From Parapedobacter deserti (GTDB taxonomy: Bacteria; Bacteroidota; Bacteroidia; Sphingobacteriales; Sphingobacteriaceae), in the NCBI RefSeq assembly GCF_042646065.1, contig NZ_JBHRTA010000036.1:1-64000 (forward strand): a stretch of 64,000 bases of DNA, given 5' to 3'. Under the pieces are notes generated by a model. The model saw only the letters and a program-made list of their open reading frames with translations, was not told where the DNA came from and made no database searches. This document shows, piece by piece, positions 16,937 through 25,141 of the stretch. Position 1 is the stretch's first letter; each line of letters opens with the position of its first letter. Made by a program: the position numbers and the translations under genes.

Positions 16937-18289
16937 ATGATGAAAACGAAAGCAATACTAAGATACTTTCCAATCGCCTTATGTATGGTTTCTTGTAGCG
17001 AATATTTGGATTTAAAACCTGACAAGAAGCTGGTTATACCGGCTACTTTAACCGATGTACAGGCATTGCTGAACAATGCCGGTTTCCTGAATACATCGGA
17101 AGAGGCCATGCCGGAAATGTCGGCTGATAATTACTATCTCACCGACGATGCGTTCAACGCGCTGGGGGAGAGCAGCCGCTTGATTTATGTATGGGACAAA
17201 AACGCTTCATCCGGCGGATCGGCATGGTCAAGCTATTACCGGACTATCCTGTACGCTAACGAGGCACTGGCAACGCTGGATGGAACCGAAGGTCCGGAGG
17301 CGGAGAAAGCCATTTTAAGAGGGAAAGCCCTGTTCTTCCGTGCGAATGCATTTTACCATCTTGCTCAGATTTTCTGTAAGCCTTACGGAAAAAATGATGC
17401 TGCCGACAATATGGGGTTGCCACTCCGTCTAGCGCCCGGAATTTCTGACCGTTCGGAAAGAGCTACGCTCAGCCAGACTTATGACCGGATAATTAAGGAC
17501 TTTTCTGATGCCATTGAGCTGTTACCTGACGCAGTTTCCGAAGTGACTACCCAACCCAATATAGCAGCTGTCTACGCCGGATTGGCGCGTACATACCTGC
17601 TGATGGGTGAATACGAAAATGCATTGGCCATGGCAAACGCCAGCTTAACGATATACGACACGCTCATCGATTACAACGAGTTGGATACGGAGACGGCTAA
17701 TCCGGTTGAATTATTCAACAAAGAGGTCATCTACTATTCAAACTACGGGGGAGCTACATTACTGCGGAATAATACCTGTAACGTCGACAGCAATCTGTTT
17801 AATTCCTATGAGGAAGACGATTTGCGGAAAAGCGCGTTGTTTGATATCCGTGACGACGGAACAGTCCGTTTTAAAGGTAATTACGCAGGAAACGATTCGC
17901 AGGGAATCTTCAATGGAATGACTACCGCTGAAGTAATGCTTATAAAAGCCGAATGCTTGGTACGACTAGGGGATTTACCGAAAGCTCAACAGGCGTTAAA
18001 TGGTTTATTGATCAACCGTTATGAAATCGGTAAATTCCATCCGGTCAACTTTGAAGGCTTTGAGGAGGGATTGCGGAAAATTATAGACGAGCGCAGAAAA
18101 GAACTGCTGTTCCGCGGCTCGCGGTGGATTGATCTGCGAAGGTTAAACCGCGAGGGTTCATTGCAGTTGACCATTTACCGGAACATTGGCAGCAACGTAT
18201 ATTCCCTGCCTCCCAATGATAACAGGTACGTGTTTAGGATACCAGACGAGGTCATAGCGTCCTCGGGGATGGAGCAAAACCAGCGCTAA
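16937..18289 (+). CDS. SusD/RagB-family outer-membrane lipoprotein
   Basis: 450 residues. Lipoprotein signal MKTKAILRYFPIALCMVSC with lipobox cysteine at about 19, then SEYLDLKPDKK, the classic SusD start. The TPR-like helices (ALFFRANAFYHLAQIFCKPYG) and the C-terminal IIDERRKELLFRGSRWIDLRRLNREG block are diagnostic. SusD sits as a lid on SusC and captures ligand. It is rather short for the family (450 versus about 500-600). The start is the ATG at 16937, 7 bases after the SusC stop, so the two form one operon, closed by the terminator at 18301-18338. Confidence 0.9.
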   Translation: MMKTKAILRYFPIALCMVSCSEYLDLKPDKKLVIPATLTDVQALLNNAGFLNTSEEAMPEMSADNYYLTDDAFNALGESSRLIYVWDKNASSGGSAWSSYYRTILYANEALATLDGTEGPEAEKAILRGKALFFRANAFYHLAQIFCKPYGKNDAADNMGLPLRLAPGISDRSERATLSQTYDRIIKDFSDAIELLPDAVSEVTTQPNIAAVYAGLARTYLLMGEYENALAMANASLTIYDTLIDYNELDTETANPVELFNKEVIYYSNYGGATLLRNNTCNVDSNLFNSYEEDDLRKSALFDIRDDGTVRFKGNYAGNDSQGIFNGMTTAEVMLIKAECLVRLGDLPKAQQALNGLLINRYEIGKFHPVNFEGFEEGLRKIIDERRKELLFRGSRWIDLRRLNREGSLQLTIYRNIGSNVYSLPPNDNRYVFRIPDEVIASSGMEQNQR

Positions 18290-18300
18290 TTAAATGAAAA

Positions 18301-18338
18301 GCAACCAGGAATCCTCAGGCAGGAGGATTCTTGGTTGC
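18301..18338 (+). terminator. strong hairpin after SusD
   Basis: GCAACCAGGAATCCTC (18301-18316), 6-base loop, GAGGATTCTTGGTTGC (18323-18338): a 16-bp stem with a single G-U pair. There is no T-run (ATCTATGTTTG follows). It lies between the convergent SusD and secreted-protein genes and can serve both strands. Confidence 0.6.
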
Positions 18339-18364
18339 ATCTATGTTTGATTTATCGACAACTG

Positions 18365-18871
18365 TTAGTTGTCCCGTAATTTTACGTTTGCGGTATCATC
18401 CCGATCTTCTGGGTCGGTCTGGAATATCGCGGTGATCTCATTCCTCAGGGTTTGAGTCATCACTGGGCGCCAGTCCTCTTCGGGATCATCGGGATTCTCC
18501 ACTTCAGCGATAATATAGCAGACTTCTGCAACACCTGGGTCACATGTTGGCGGTGCTGAAGCATGCTCATAACTGTCAGCTTCCAAAGGATCGGTATCGA
18601 TAAGAGCAAAACTTGAAGTTTCCAACCGCTTTGCCTTCCTCTTCACCACCGGCAAACCCTTTACCCAATTCGGGTCCACCTTCGTGATTGCAGCCACAAC
18701 CGCTTCCAAACTAATGTTTACTACTTCCACTTTTGCCTTCTCGACAGTTGGGCTTATGGCTGTTTCCTCGGCATAAGACATCATGCTTATCCCACCTAGA
18801 AATGCACCGAGCAATACCGCTTTTCGGGCTTGTCCGACGACTTTCTTGAGTATTTTGGTTATCGCTTTCAT
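18365..18871 (-). CDS. secreted acidic hypothetical protein
   Basis: 168 residues with an N-terminal signal peptide (VVGQARKAVLLGAFLGGISMMSYAEE, cleavage near residue 34). The mature part is acidic and holds two cysteines spaced eight apart (PPTCDPGVAEVCYIIAEVEN); the end is DDTANVKLRDN. It resembles in layout the small exported DUF6520-like proteins of Bacteroidota but is longer, and I cannot assign a family. It lies downstream of the Crp/peptide operon on the same strand but is separated by a 750-base gene-poor stretch, so co-transcription is uncertain. Confidence 0.6.
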   Translation of the reverse strand: MKAITKILKKVVGQARKAVLLGAFLGGISMMSYAEETAISPTVEKAKVEVVNISLEAVVAAITKVDPNWVKGLPVVKRKAKRLETSSFALIDTDPLEADSYEHASAPPTCDPGVAEVCYIIAEVENPDDPEEDWRPVMTQTLRNEITAIFQTDPEDRDDTANVKLRDN

Positions 18872-18888
18872 AACCGTAAAGGCATTTA

Positions 18889-19629
18889 TTACACGGAAAT
18901 GCTTACCGTTTTAAGTTTAAAATAAGGATTGGTTAGTCTCGTATCGGTAGACCGGGCGCCGGCTTCCACTCGCTGGAGTGGGGGTCGGTAGATAGTGATT
19001 ACCCGTTGACCACCGGAAGCATAACTTACGGCCCTACGCCGAAACAAGGCAAACCTGCGATCATGCACGAACCGGTTCATCGCTCCATAGGACAGGGCGG
19101 GTCTGCGGAACCACATCCATCGCGAAACACGGACGGTGATGGCAATCAGGCGAACGAAACGAAAAGTAAGCTTGGTGGTCAGCGCCACATGTTTACGCAT
19201 ATGCGCCAGGTAGTACCTGTGGATTTGCGCTTGCCTCGCCGTTACTTTTGCTTTCACCCGGCCAACCAAGGCCTTCCAGCCTTTCGCTGGGACCTGCTCC
19301 GCCCCGCCGTCACCGCGCTGCTGCCTCGGCAGCGCGGGGCCCGGGTGGCATATGACAGCACATATCGCCGTGCCGGGCGTCCCTTGCGATGGCTCCGGAA
19401 ACCTTGTTGCCAGCACCGCCGGTTTGCGCAAGAGCGGGGTGTTCAGACTTCGGGGCACCCCGCCCGAGCGGCCATAGCTTGCCTGCGGGGGAACCGCAGT
19501 GTCAAATCCGGTGCTCCCCTTGCCGTATCTTTTGCTTATGTATGTTGCTTTTACCATACAAGCAAAAAACGGGCTTTCGCGGTGCCCCTACAATCTCATA
19601 TGAGACAACGTAAAAAAAGAGATTTCAAA
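18889..19629. other. GC-rich stretch with overlapping antiparallel open frames, no gene called
   Basis: About 740 bases carry two long open frames on opposite strands (minus 18889-19557, plus 19006-19665), both rich in Arg, Pro, Ala and Gly and without recognisable domains. A strong hairpin, CCGCGCTGC (19313-19321) with GCAGCGCGG (19329-19337), lies in the middle. The composition fits a structured or repeated non-coding element better than a gene. The minus frame ends 18 bases before the secreted-protein gene. Confidence 0.35.
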
Positions 19630-20217
19630 TCATCGCCCCCGCCGCTCATCCAGATATCGCTTTAGTACCCGGTAGTAAGTCGGCCGCGTGATATTGATAA
19701 AATCCATCTCCTGTTCCGGTTCCGTCCGTTTTGCCAACTCGGGGAAGGATGCCGAGAACTTGGTGTAGCGTTTATAAGCCGATGGCTGCTGCAGCACTTC
19801 CACGAGCATATCCTGCCGCTCCTGATAGCGTTGGTTCATCAGGTGTAGCAACTCGCTCACCTCAGCGAATCGCTCCTTCCCTTCGCGCATCTTCAGGGCA
19901 GGAACGCGCAAAATGCGGGATACTTCCGCAAACTGAATGTAATGCAAACCCGGCTTGGGGGTGTACAGGTGCCTTACCCCGGCAAAGCCCTGCATCTCCG
20001 TGGCAAACCAACGGATGCGGCGCTGGCCGTCTTCGGATAGCGTATAACCATAGGCCATCCCTTCGAGCACCACGCACCAATAGGGCGCCCGCGTATCGGG
20101 CGTCAAAAAGTGGCTCAACCGGTCGTAAGCCAATACACGGCTATGCTGCTGCAGAAATGCTTCGGCCTCCTTGGAGAGCGGAATGCGATGGCGGATATAG
20201 TCGATAAATCGGTTCAT
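19630..20217 (-). CDS. Crp/Fnr-like transcriptional regulator
   Basis: 195 residues from ATG 20217 (MNRFIDYIRHRIPLSKEAEAFL), which follows the SdpB-like stop by 13 bases. The N-terminal cyclic-nucleotide-binding-type beta roll is visible (YWCVVLEGMAYGYTLSEDGQRRIRWFATEMQ), then a dimerisation helix (VSELLHLMNQRYQERQDMLVEVL) and a short C-terminal helix-turn-helix (ITRPTYYRVLKRYLDE). This is the layout of the Crp/Fnr regulators common in Bacteroidota, where the cAMP-contact residues are usually absent. As last gene of the peptide/SdpA/SdpB operon it may be an autoregulator. Confidence 0.8.
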   Translation of the reverse strand: MNRFIDYIRHRIPLSKEAEAFLQQHSRVLAYDRLSHFLTPDTRAPYWCVVLEGMAYGYTLSEDGQRRIRWFATEMQGFAGVRHLYTPKPGLHYIQFAEVSRILRVPALKMREGKERFAEVSELLHLMNQRYQERQDMLVEVLQQPSAYKRYTKFSASFPELAKRTEPEQEMDFINITRPTYYRVLKRYLDERRGR

Positions 20218-20230
20218 GGTTTTTTGTGTG

Positions 20231-21160
20231 TTAGATACCTCCTTCCCTTGTATCGCCAGCAACGTGGTGCGGTTGCTTCCAAACCGCCCACCGCAGCCGC
20301 GAGGGTTTTTTATTGGATGGATAAACGGGCTGTTCGGTTTCGGTGTGGTACGCGTAGTGATACGCAACCACGTTGAGCAGGATCATCACGGCGGCAAATT
20401 GGAATAGCCCGATGACAAGCGCAATGCCCATGTGCATGCCTACGATGCTCCAAAGCCAATATGGCCGTAAACGGTGTAACCAGATAAACAAGGCGTAGCC
20501 CAGCTCCAGCATGATCACGCCCCAGCCGCCCACCGCCCAGAGCCATGTAAACTGGCCCAGCCAGGCGATAAAGCCGGGTACGGCATCGAGATGATAGGGT
20601 TGGTTAACCGCCTTCCAAAGGGCTTCGCCGTTCCACCACGTAGCGCCCAGCGCCTTGGCCAATCCGCTGAAAAAATAGATGATGCACAGATGAAGCTGCA
20701 ACAGACGCAAGGCCGGGGCATGCCACATTGGCCGCGCTCGTGGCGTACATAAGCAGTAAAATAGCGCTGTTGCGCTGAGGTAATCTACCCCATAGCTAAA
20801 CGCGGAGCCGCTGGTGTGCCACAGCGCATGGATGGCCAGCAGCGTACCGATGCCTACGCAGGGCAGCCGGCCTAAAGCGAGCATCGTAGCCAATGCGATG
20901 TATAGCACGGCGATTAACTTCACGAAATGTTGTTCATAATCGCCAATGAGGTGGGCGGTACCGCGTACGATATCGGTTATCGTGATGCCGAACGTGCGGC
21001 CATGCACCAGTGCTTGGTCAACAATGCCAGCGGGCCCATACAGCATCGACACATCGGGCAAGAGGAATAGGGCCTGGATGGCAAGCAGCACACCGGTGCC
21101 GGTATGCAGCAACCGGATGGCACCGGGACGTAATGGCGCATCGAAAAGAAAGTGTTTCAT
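20231..21160 (-). CDS. SdpB/HTTM-family membrane protein
   Basis: 309 residues with about six to eight membrane helices. Conserved features of the HTTM domain (horizontally transferred TM domain, shared with vitamin-K gamma-carboxylases and SdpB) are the first helix RLLHTGTGVLLAIQALFLL, the Y-G-x-D block AFSYGVDYLSATALFYCL, and the helix LHLCIIYFFSGLAKALGATWWNGEALWKAV. In Bacillus subtilis, SdpA and SdpB are needed to mature the SDP cannibalism toxin. Its ATG overlaps the end of the SdpA-like gene by 4 bases. Function as a peptide-maturation enzyme is inferred from this neighbourhood. Confidence 0.8.
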   Translation of the reverse strand: MKHFLFDAPLRPGAIRLLHTGTGVLLAIQALFLLPDVSMLYGPAGIVDQALVHGRTFGITITDIVRGTAHLIGDYEQHFVKLIAVLYIALATMLALGRLPCVGIGTLLAIHALWHTSGSAFSYGVDYLSATALFYCLCTPRARPMWHAPALRLLQLHLCIIYFFSGLAKALGATWWNGEALWKAVNQPYHLDAVPGFIAWLGQFTWLWAVGGWGVIMLELGYALFIWLHRLRPYWLWSIVGMHMGIALVIGLFQFAAVMILLNVVAYHYAYHTETEQPVYPSNKKPSRLRWAVWKQPHHVAGDTREGGI

Positions 21161-21726
21161 GGTGCGGCGCAGGTGTCAAAAAGCTCAATATAATGCGAGG
21201 CGTACCCGCGGGATGGGCGCAGCGGCGCGGGATACCACACGCCCACGCGGCACTCTACCCGGATGGCCGTCCCTAGCGCAGCCAACCGTTCGCTGAGCGA
21301 CTGGGCTATCGCTTGGGAGACCTGCCGCTGTAGTTTTGGGGTAGCCACCTCATGAGGGTGGGGGAGTAGGCCGCTGAATACATCGGAAAAGGCGCGGTAA
21401 CGGATGCGCCCTTCCAATGTTTTTAGCGGCGGGTAATGCCGCACCTCTTGTGGCCCCCCGGCGGTGTACAGCCGAAATTCCGTAAGGAAATGGCTGCCCA
21501 CGCGGGGTGCATAAAACCCATACCCGCTGGCGTAGCCGCAGGTATGGGCCAGGAGGCGCAGTACCGGATTTTCGGCAAGTTGCATAAGTAGCGGCGGCAG
21601 GGCCGTGCCCCCATCGTGGGCATATTCCTGCTGGTTGTGCCAGCACGAATACGTGCTGAAGAGCACCACCTGCGCAAGGAAAAACCCCATCAGGAGCATA
21701 GCCGCTTGCTGTAACTTGCCTACCAC
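21157..21726 (-). CDS. SdpA-like protein
   Basis: 189 residues, one N-terminal membrane anchor (AAMLLMGFFLAQVVLF) and an extracytoplasmic domain. The motif SGYGFYAPRVGS (67-78) matches the YGFxAP block characteristic of SdpA-type proteins found beside SdpB/HTTM genes. The position immediately upstream of and overlapping SdpB, and directly after a small secreted peptide gene (2-base gap), is the same as in sdpABC-like loci except for gene order. Four cysteines are visible (residues 28, 63, 170 and 186). The SdpA assignment rests on motif plus context. Confidence 0.65.
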   Translation of the reverse strand: MVGKLQQAAMLLMGFFLAQVVLFSTYSCWHNQQEYAHDGGTALPPLLMQLAENPVLRLLAHTCGYASGYGFYAPRVGSHFLTEFRLYTAGGPQEVRHYPPLKTLEGRIRYRAFSDVFSGLLPHPHEVATPKLQRQVSQAIAQSLSERLAALGTAIRVECRVGVWYPAPLRPSRGYASHYIELFDTCAAP

Positions 21727-21728
21727 GG

Positions 21729-21959
21729 TTACTTCCCCTTTTGAATCAAACTTGGCTCTTCCGGTATTTCCTTTTCAGGGGGCTTCGGGAAAAACAGCTT
21801 TTTCGAGACACATGCAAGCCCTTCAAGCTGGGCTGATGTGCCGTCAAATGATTGGAATTCCGCTTCGTTGGCTTGGTGTGTCGATAAGAACAAGAGCTGG
21901 CCTGCTACAAGTAACGACAGCGCGGTGCCGATGGTGGATGTACCTGTAAATCGTTTCAT
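21729..21959 (-). CDS. small secreted precursor peptide, candidate substrate of SdpA/SdpB
   Basis: 76 residues. Signal-type N-terminus (FTGTSTIGTALSLLVAGQLLFLS), predicted cleavage around 26-33, leaving a mature part of about 45 residues with one cysteine (Cys50, in EGLACVSKKLFF) and a Pro/Glu/Lys-rich tail (PKPPEKEIPEEPSLIQKGK). It is first in the operon. B. subtilis SDP has two cysteines and a hydrophobic 42-residue core; this peptide has one cysteine and is hydrophilic, so it is not an SdpC orthologue. It may be a signal or a lantipeptide-like substrate. No family recognised. Confidence 0.65.
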   Translation of the reverse strand: MKRFTGTSTIGTALSLLVAGQLLFLSTHQANEAEFQSFDGTSAQLEGLACVSKKLFFPKPPEKEIPEEPSLIQKGK

Positions 21960-22074
21960 GTTTTTGAATTTTTTGGTTAAAAACTGTAACGAAGTTGTGG
22001 AAAATGGTAGCTGAACGCTGTTTTTTTCGACCGATCTTGGAATTCGCTCGATAGATGTTTAATTTCGGACGATA

Positions 22075-22110
22075 GTTAATTAACCAATTCGTCTAATTAT
22101 CCAATTCGTC
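22075..22110. promoter_or_regulatory. direct repeats and palindrome in the divergent promoter region
   Basis: Between the peptide operon and the LytTR gene: the palindrome GTTAATTAAC (22075-22084) and two copies of CCAATTCGTC (22084-22093 and 22101-22110), 17 bp apart. Tandem half-sites here would suit a LytTR dimer or the Crp/Fnr-like protein. This is the only strong repeat in the 190-bp intergenic region. Confidence 0.5.
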
Positions 22111-22147
22111 CTTCGGATCGAATAATTACAAACCATGTGTACAAACC

Positions 22148-22951
22148 ATGACAGTATTTCACAAAATCAGTGTATTTATTATCGATGACGAGCAGCTCGT
22201 ATTGGAAGACGTTGCCGACGAACTTACCGCATCGGGCTTTTTTGACGTAACGGGTCGGTTTACCAACTTGCCAGCCGCATTGCAGGCGGTTGAAAAAGTG
22301 GGCGCGCCCGATTTTATACTGTGCGATATCCACATGGAAGGCATGGATGGCCTTCAGGTAACCACCCTGTTTAAAGACGTGTGCGATTTTATTGTTTTGA
22401 TGACGGGGTACCCCGAGTTGTCAGAAAAGGCGTTCGGCGCGTACCCGCAGGGGTGTGTTTTTAAACCGGTCGATATCAAAGATCTGATGCCGCTGGTGAA
22501 GCGCTTCCTTACCCATCACCGCAACAGGCAGACCGAAATCGTCGGCGGGAACCTCATGGCTAAGGGCAGTAAAGAAGGCGGTATCCGGCCCATCCCCGTG
22601 GATGATATCACGTACATCGAAGCACTAGCTGATTACGCGAAAATAGTTACGGCATCGAATGGCACGCGGGTGGTGCTTGCAACGATGAAAGGGCTGGCTG
22701 CTAAGCTGGTGCTCACAGGTAAGTTTATGCGCATAAGCAATAAGCACATCATCGCTTATAGTAAAATCCGGGCTATTGAGGATAAATCGGTTTACGTGGA
22801 AGGGTCAGACCGCGCATTGAAGGTAACCACCATGGGCGAGCGGGCCTTTGAGACGTTTTTGAAGAACGTTTGGGCAGGTGAGTACAAAAAGGAACTCAAG
22901 GATAACCAGCAGAGGAAAAAGGGGGGGCGCGATGAAGCCTCGACGGAATAA
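22148..22951 (+). CDS. LytTR-family response regulator
   Basis: 267 residues. Receiver domain 5-120 with acidic pair IIDDEQ and phosphoacceptor Asp60 in DFILCDIHMEGMDG, the Thr in VLMTGYPE and Lys in CVFKPVD. The LytTR DNA-binding domain spans about 135-245 (IPVDDITYIEALADYAKIVT ... MRISNKHIIAYSKIRAIEDKSVYV). It is transcribed away from the peptide/SdpA/SdpB operon and overlaps the downstream histidine-kinase gene by 20 bases. A 20-residue Lys/Arg/Glu tail after the LytTR domain is unusual. A role in sensing the peptide is inference. Confidence 0.93.
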   Translation: MTVFHKISVFIIDDEQLVLEDVADELTASGFFDVTGRFTNLPAALQAVEKVGAPDFILCDIHMEGMDGLQVTTLFKDVCDFIVLMTGYPELSEKAFGAYPQGCVFKPVDIKDLMPLVKRFLTHHRNRQTEIVGGNLMAKGSKEGGIRPIPVDDITYIEALADYAKIVTASNGTRVVLATMKGLAAKLVLTGKFMRISNKHIIAYSKIRAIEDKSVYVEGSDRALKVTTMGERAFETFLKNVWAGEYKKELKDNQQRKKGGRDEASTE

Positions 22952-23990
22952 GTATGCGCATTTTGGGCGCCATGTGTTGCTGTGGCTGATTATCGGCATC
23001 GTGCTCTGGTGGTTTGTGATGGTTACGGCGGCACCGCTTTTCAGTGGTTGGCGCGACTGGCTGGTGCTTTACGTGCTGGCGGTCTGCACGTATTACCTGG
23101 GGGTATATCGAATTGCCCGCATGCTCCTCGCCGCACCCGATCCAAGTGGAAAAATATTGGTGCGCATAACGGCGCAGTTGCTAATCGTGCTGCTGTTCGC
23201 GTCAGTCGTGTTCAGTTCGTTTACCGGTGCGCTATCATTTGGTTTCAGTGATGAAATCCGTTCGGATACTGGCATCAAAAACTTCATCGAGGTAGGTATT
23301 GCGATCGTTGTGGTCATGCTGGTGGCTTACCTCACCCACACGTACCGCTGGGGGATAAACCAGTATTTTTTCCGGGTGGCGGCAGAGGCCAAACTACGGA
23401 CGATAGAAACCCAGTTAAGGCGCATCCAACAGTCATGGGCACAGCAAGACCTGCCCCCACACCTGTTGTTCAACTCGTTGAGTGTGGCTCGTGCGCTCAC
23501 GCGCGAAGAGCCCGCAAAGGCCCGGGAGGCAATAACGCTGATATCCGGCCTCGCCAAATATTACATCAAAAAATGCAAGCTGCCCGAGATACTGCTGCTT
23601 GAAGAACTGAAACAGTTCGGCCAGTTGCGGCGGCTGTATGCGCTCCGGTTTGGTCGTGACCTTGCGCTGGATATCCGGTTGCCGGATGACATCGCCGAAA
23701 TGACCATCATCCCCATGCTACTCATCGTTTTGCTGGAGAACATGGCTAAGTACGGTGTGCTTACCAAACCGGAGTACCCTGCAACATTGCAGATAAGCAG
23801 GCGAGGGGAGCGGACGGAAATCGTTGCCCAAAATAAGGTGAAGCGCGGACTGGAAACGGTACCCCATGGGCTGGGTATAGCCATCAACAACATCCGCAGA
23901 CAGCTCGAACTCCGCTACCCGAATCAAAGCGGCATCGAAATCATTCAGTCTGCTCAAAGCTACTCTACCAAACTGTTTTTTATACAATAG
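22932..23990 (+). CDS. LytS/YehU-type sensor histidine kinase
   Basis: 352 residues from ATG 22932 (MKPRRNKYAHFGRHVLLW), preceded by a purine-rich run. Four membrane helices occupy residues 12-135, then a His_kinase domain with the acceptor H177 in PPHLLFNSLSVARAL (the family usually has NPHFLFNSLN), N-box LLENMAKYG and G-box HGLGIAINNIRRQLELRY. It pairs with the overlapping LytTR regulator upstream. The lack of a large extracellular domain suggests that it senses a membrane or lipophilic signal, as peptide-responsive LytS-type kinases do. Confidence 0.88.
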   Translation: MKPRRNKYAHFGRHVLLWLIIGIVLWWFVMVTAAPLFSGWRDWLVLYVLAVCTYYLGVYRIARMLLAAPDPSGKILVRITAQLLIVLLFASVVFSSFTGALSFGFSDEIRSDTGIKNFIEVGIAIVVVMLVAYLTHTYRWGINQYFFRVAAEAKLRTIETQLRRIQQSWAQQDLPPHLLFNSLSVARALTREEPAKAREAITLISGLAKYYIKKCKLPEILLLEELKQFGQLRRLYALRFGRDLALDIRLPDDIAEMTIIPMLLIVLLENMAKYGVLTKPEYPATLQISRRGERTEIVAQNKVKRGLETVPHGLGIAINNIRRQLELRYPNQSGIEIIQSAQSYSTKLFFIQ

Positions 23991-24137
23991 ACTGTATATT
24001 CGTTTTATTTTATCACGCCCATCCCCGATGGGTAAGGATGCCAAACCGATTGCAAGGGCTGTAAATTGCATGGATGGATAGGCATTCGTTTATTCCTTAC
24101 CGAGCTTTCTCCTTGGTGGTGGCTAATCTTTTAAGCC

Positions 24138-24455
24138 ATGGAAAACTTAGATTTAGCTATCGTATCAGAACTCCAAAAACAACACCACACATTAAAGCAA
24201 ATGCTCTCTTGCCTAATGGTACTGGCCGGCGAAAAGCACCCAGATTCTCGGGCCGAACACGCAGAGCCGGTGCCGGAAGAAAAATTATTCAACCGCAATG
24301 AGGCGGCGGCATTTCTGCTGGTGCACCCCCGCACCGTAACGCGCTATCGGACCAGCGGCAGACTTCGGTTTGTACACAACGCGGATAGCCGGATTCGCTA
24401 CCGCGAAGAAGACCTGAAAGACTGCTATTTTTGGAAATGGGACAAACGGCCATAA
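24138..24455 (+). CDS. small helix-turn-helix protein (excisionase/MerR-like fold)
   Basis: 105 residues. Residues 1-50 form a helix and a charged linker; residues 52-105 form a winged HTH of the HTH_17 type: NRNEAAAFLLVHPRTVTRYRTSGRLRF, then DSRIRYREEDLKDCYF. Such proteins are frequent next to mobile or phage-like modules in Bacteroidota. It lies upstream of the word-repeat array and DUF6266 genes. A longer alternative start does not exist in frame close by. Confidence 0.8.
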   Translation: MENLDLAIVSELQKQHHTLKQMLSCLMVLAGEKHPDSRAEHAEPVPEEKLFNRNEAAAFLLVHPRTVTRYRTSGRLRFVHNADSRIRYREEDLKDCYFWKWDKRP

Positions 24456-24690
24456 GGTTGTGCATTCGCTGCACGACTGCTCCGCGACTGCTGCGCGTGG
24501 CTTGGCGATCTACCTGCTGTGGGCTGGCTGTCAGCCGGGTGTTTGCAGCACGCTTACAGCACGGCGACAGCAGCCTGATAGCCAACTGACCCCTCCGTGA
24601 TGCGGCGCGGTTTGGTGCGAGGTGTGCGGTGTGCGCTCGCCGGCGTACGGGCCGCCGATTGCCGTTTTTTTGGGCGTCGAGGAGTGGCCA
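24456..24690. other. gene-free stretch upstream of word array
   Basis: About 235 bases with GC-rich sequence and no supportable gene or hairpin ending in a T-run. It joins the HTH gene to the repeat array. Confidence 0.4.
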
Positions 24691-24970
24691 AAAGTGTATG
24701 AATTTTGGCCAAAAGTGTAGGAAAAAGTGTGGCCATTCGTGTAGCAAATTTGGCCATTCGTGTAGGAACAAGTGTGGCCATTCGTGTCGTGAATGTGGCC
24801 ATTCGTGTCATCTCAACCGTGGGTCAAAAGTGTATGAATTTTGGCCAAAGGTGTAGGAACAAGTGTGGCCATTCGTGTCGTGAATGTGGCCATTCGTGTC
24901 ATCTCGACCGTGGGCCAAAAAGTGTAGGATACCTGGCCATTCGTGTCACCAAATGTAGCCAAATGTGTCA
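24691..24970. repeat. word array: GGCCATTCGTGT and GTGT tokens
   Basis: Seven exact copies of GGCCATTCGTGT start at 24731, 24752, 24776, 24797, 24867, 24888 and 24935. GTGT tokens recur at steps of 12, 12 and 21 bases (24694, 24715, 24727, 24739, 24760, 24772, 24784, 24805, then again from 24830). Bases 24828-24917 repeat most of 24693-24823 with an internal deletion, so the array grew by segment duplication. Open frames across it are Cys/His- or Met/Thr-rich artefacts. A TATGTTTG box (25054-25061) lies between the array and the DUF6266 gene. Confidence 0.8.
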
Positions 24971-25141
24971 TCTAAAACTAACCATCGGTGACAACCCGCC
25001 CCGAAACGGGTGACAACAGGGTGACAGCGCTATGACGCTGTGGCACAGTATGCTATGTTTGCCGCTGTCCAGTTGTCGTACCGGTACATCGAAACTCGGG
25101 CAAGGAGTATTCATTGAAATCAAAATTAAATAAGTAAAACA

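Noticed and set aside
21729..21959. Identification of the 76-aa peptide as SdpC
   Set aside because: Only one cysteine and no hydrophobic toxin core; only the partners resemble SdpA and SdpB.
24691..24970. CRISPR array
   Set aside because: The repeat unit is about 12 bp, spacing is 12-70 bp, and spacers are not unique; no cas genes are present.
24629..25013. Cys/His-rich and Met/Thr-rich frames across the word array
   Set aside because: Their periodicity follows the DNA words in several frames at once; no start, fold or conservation supports translation.
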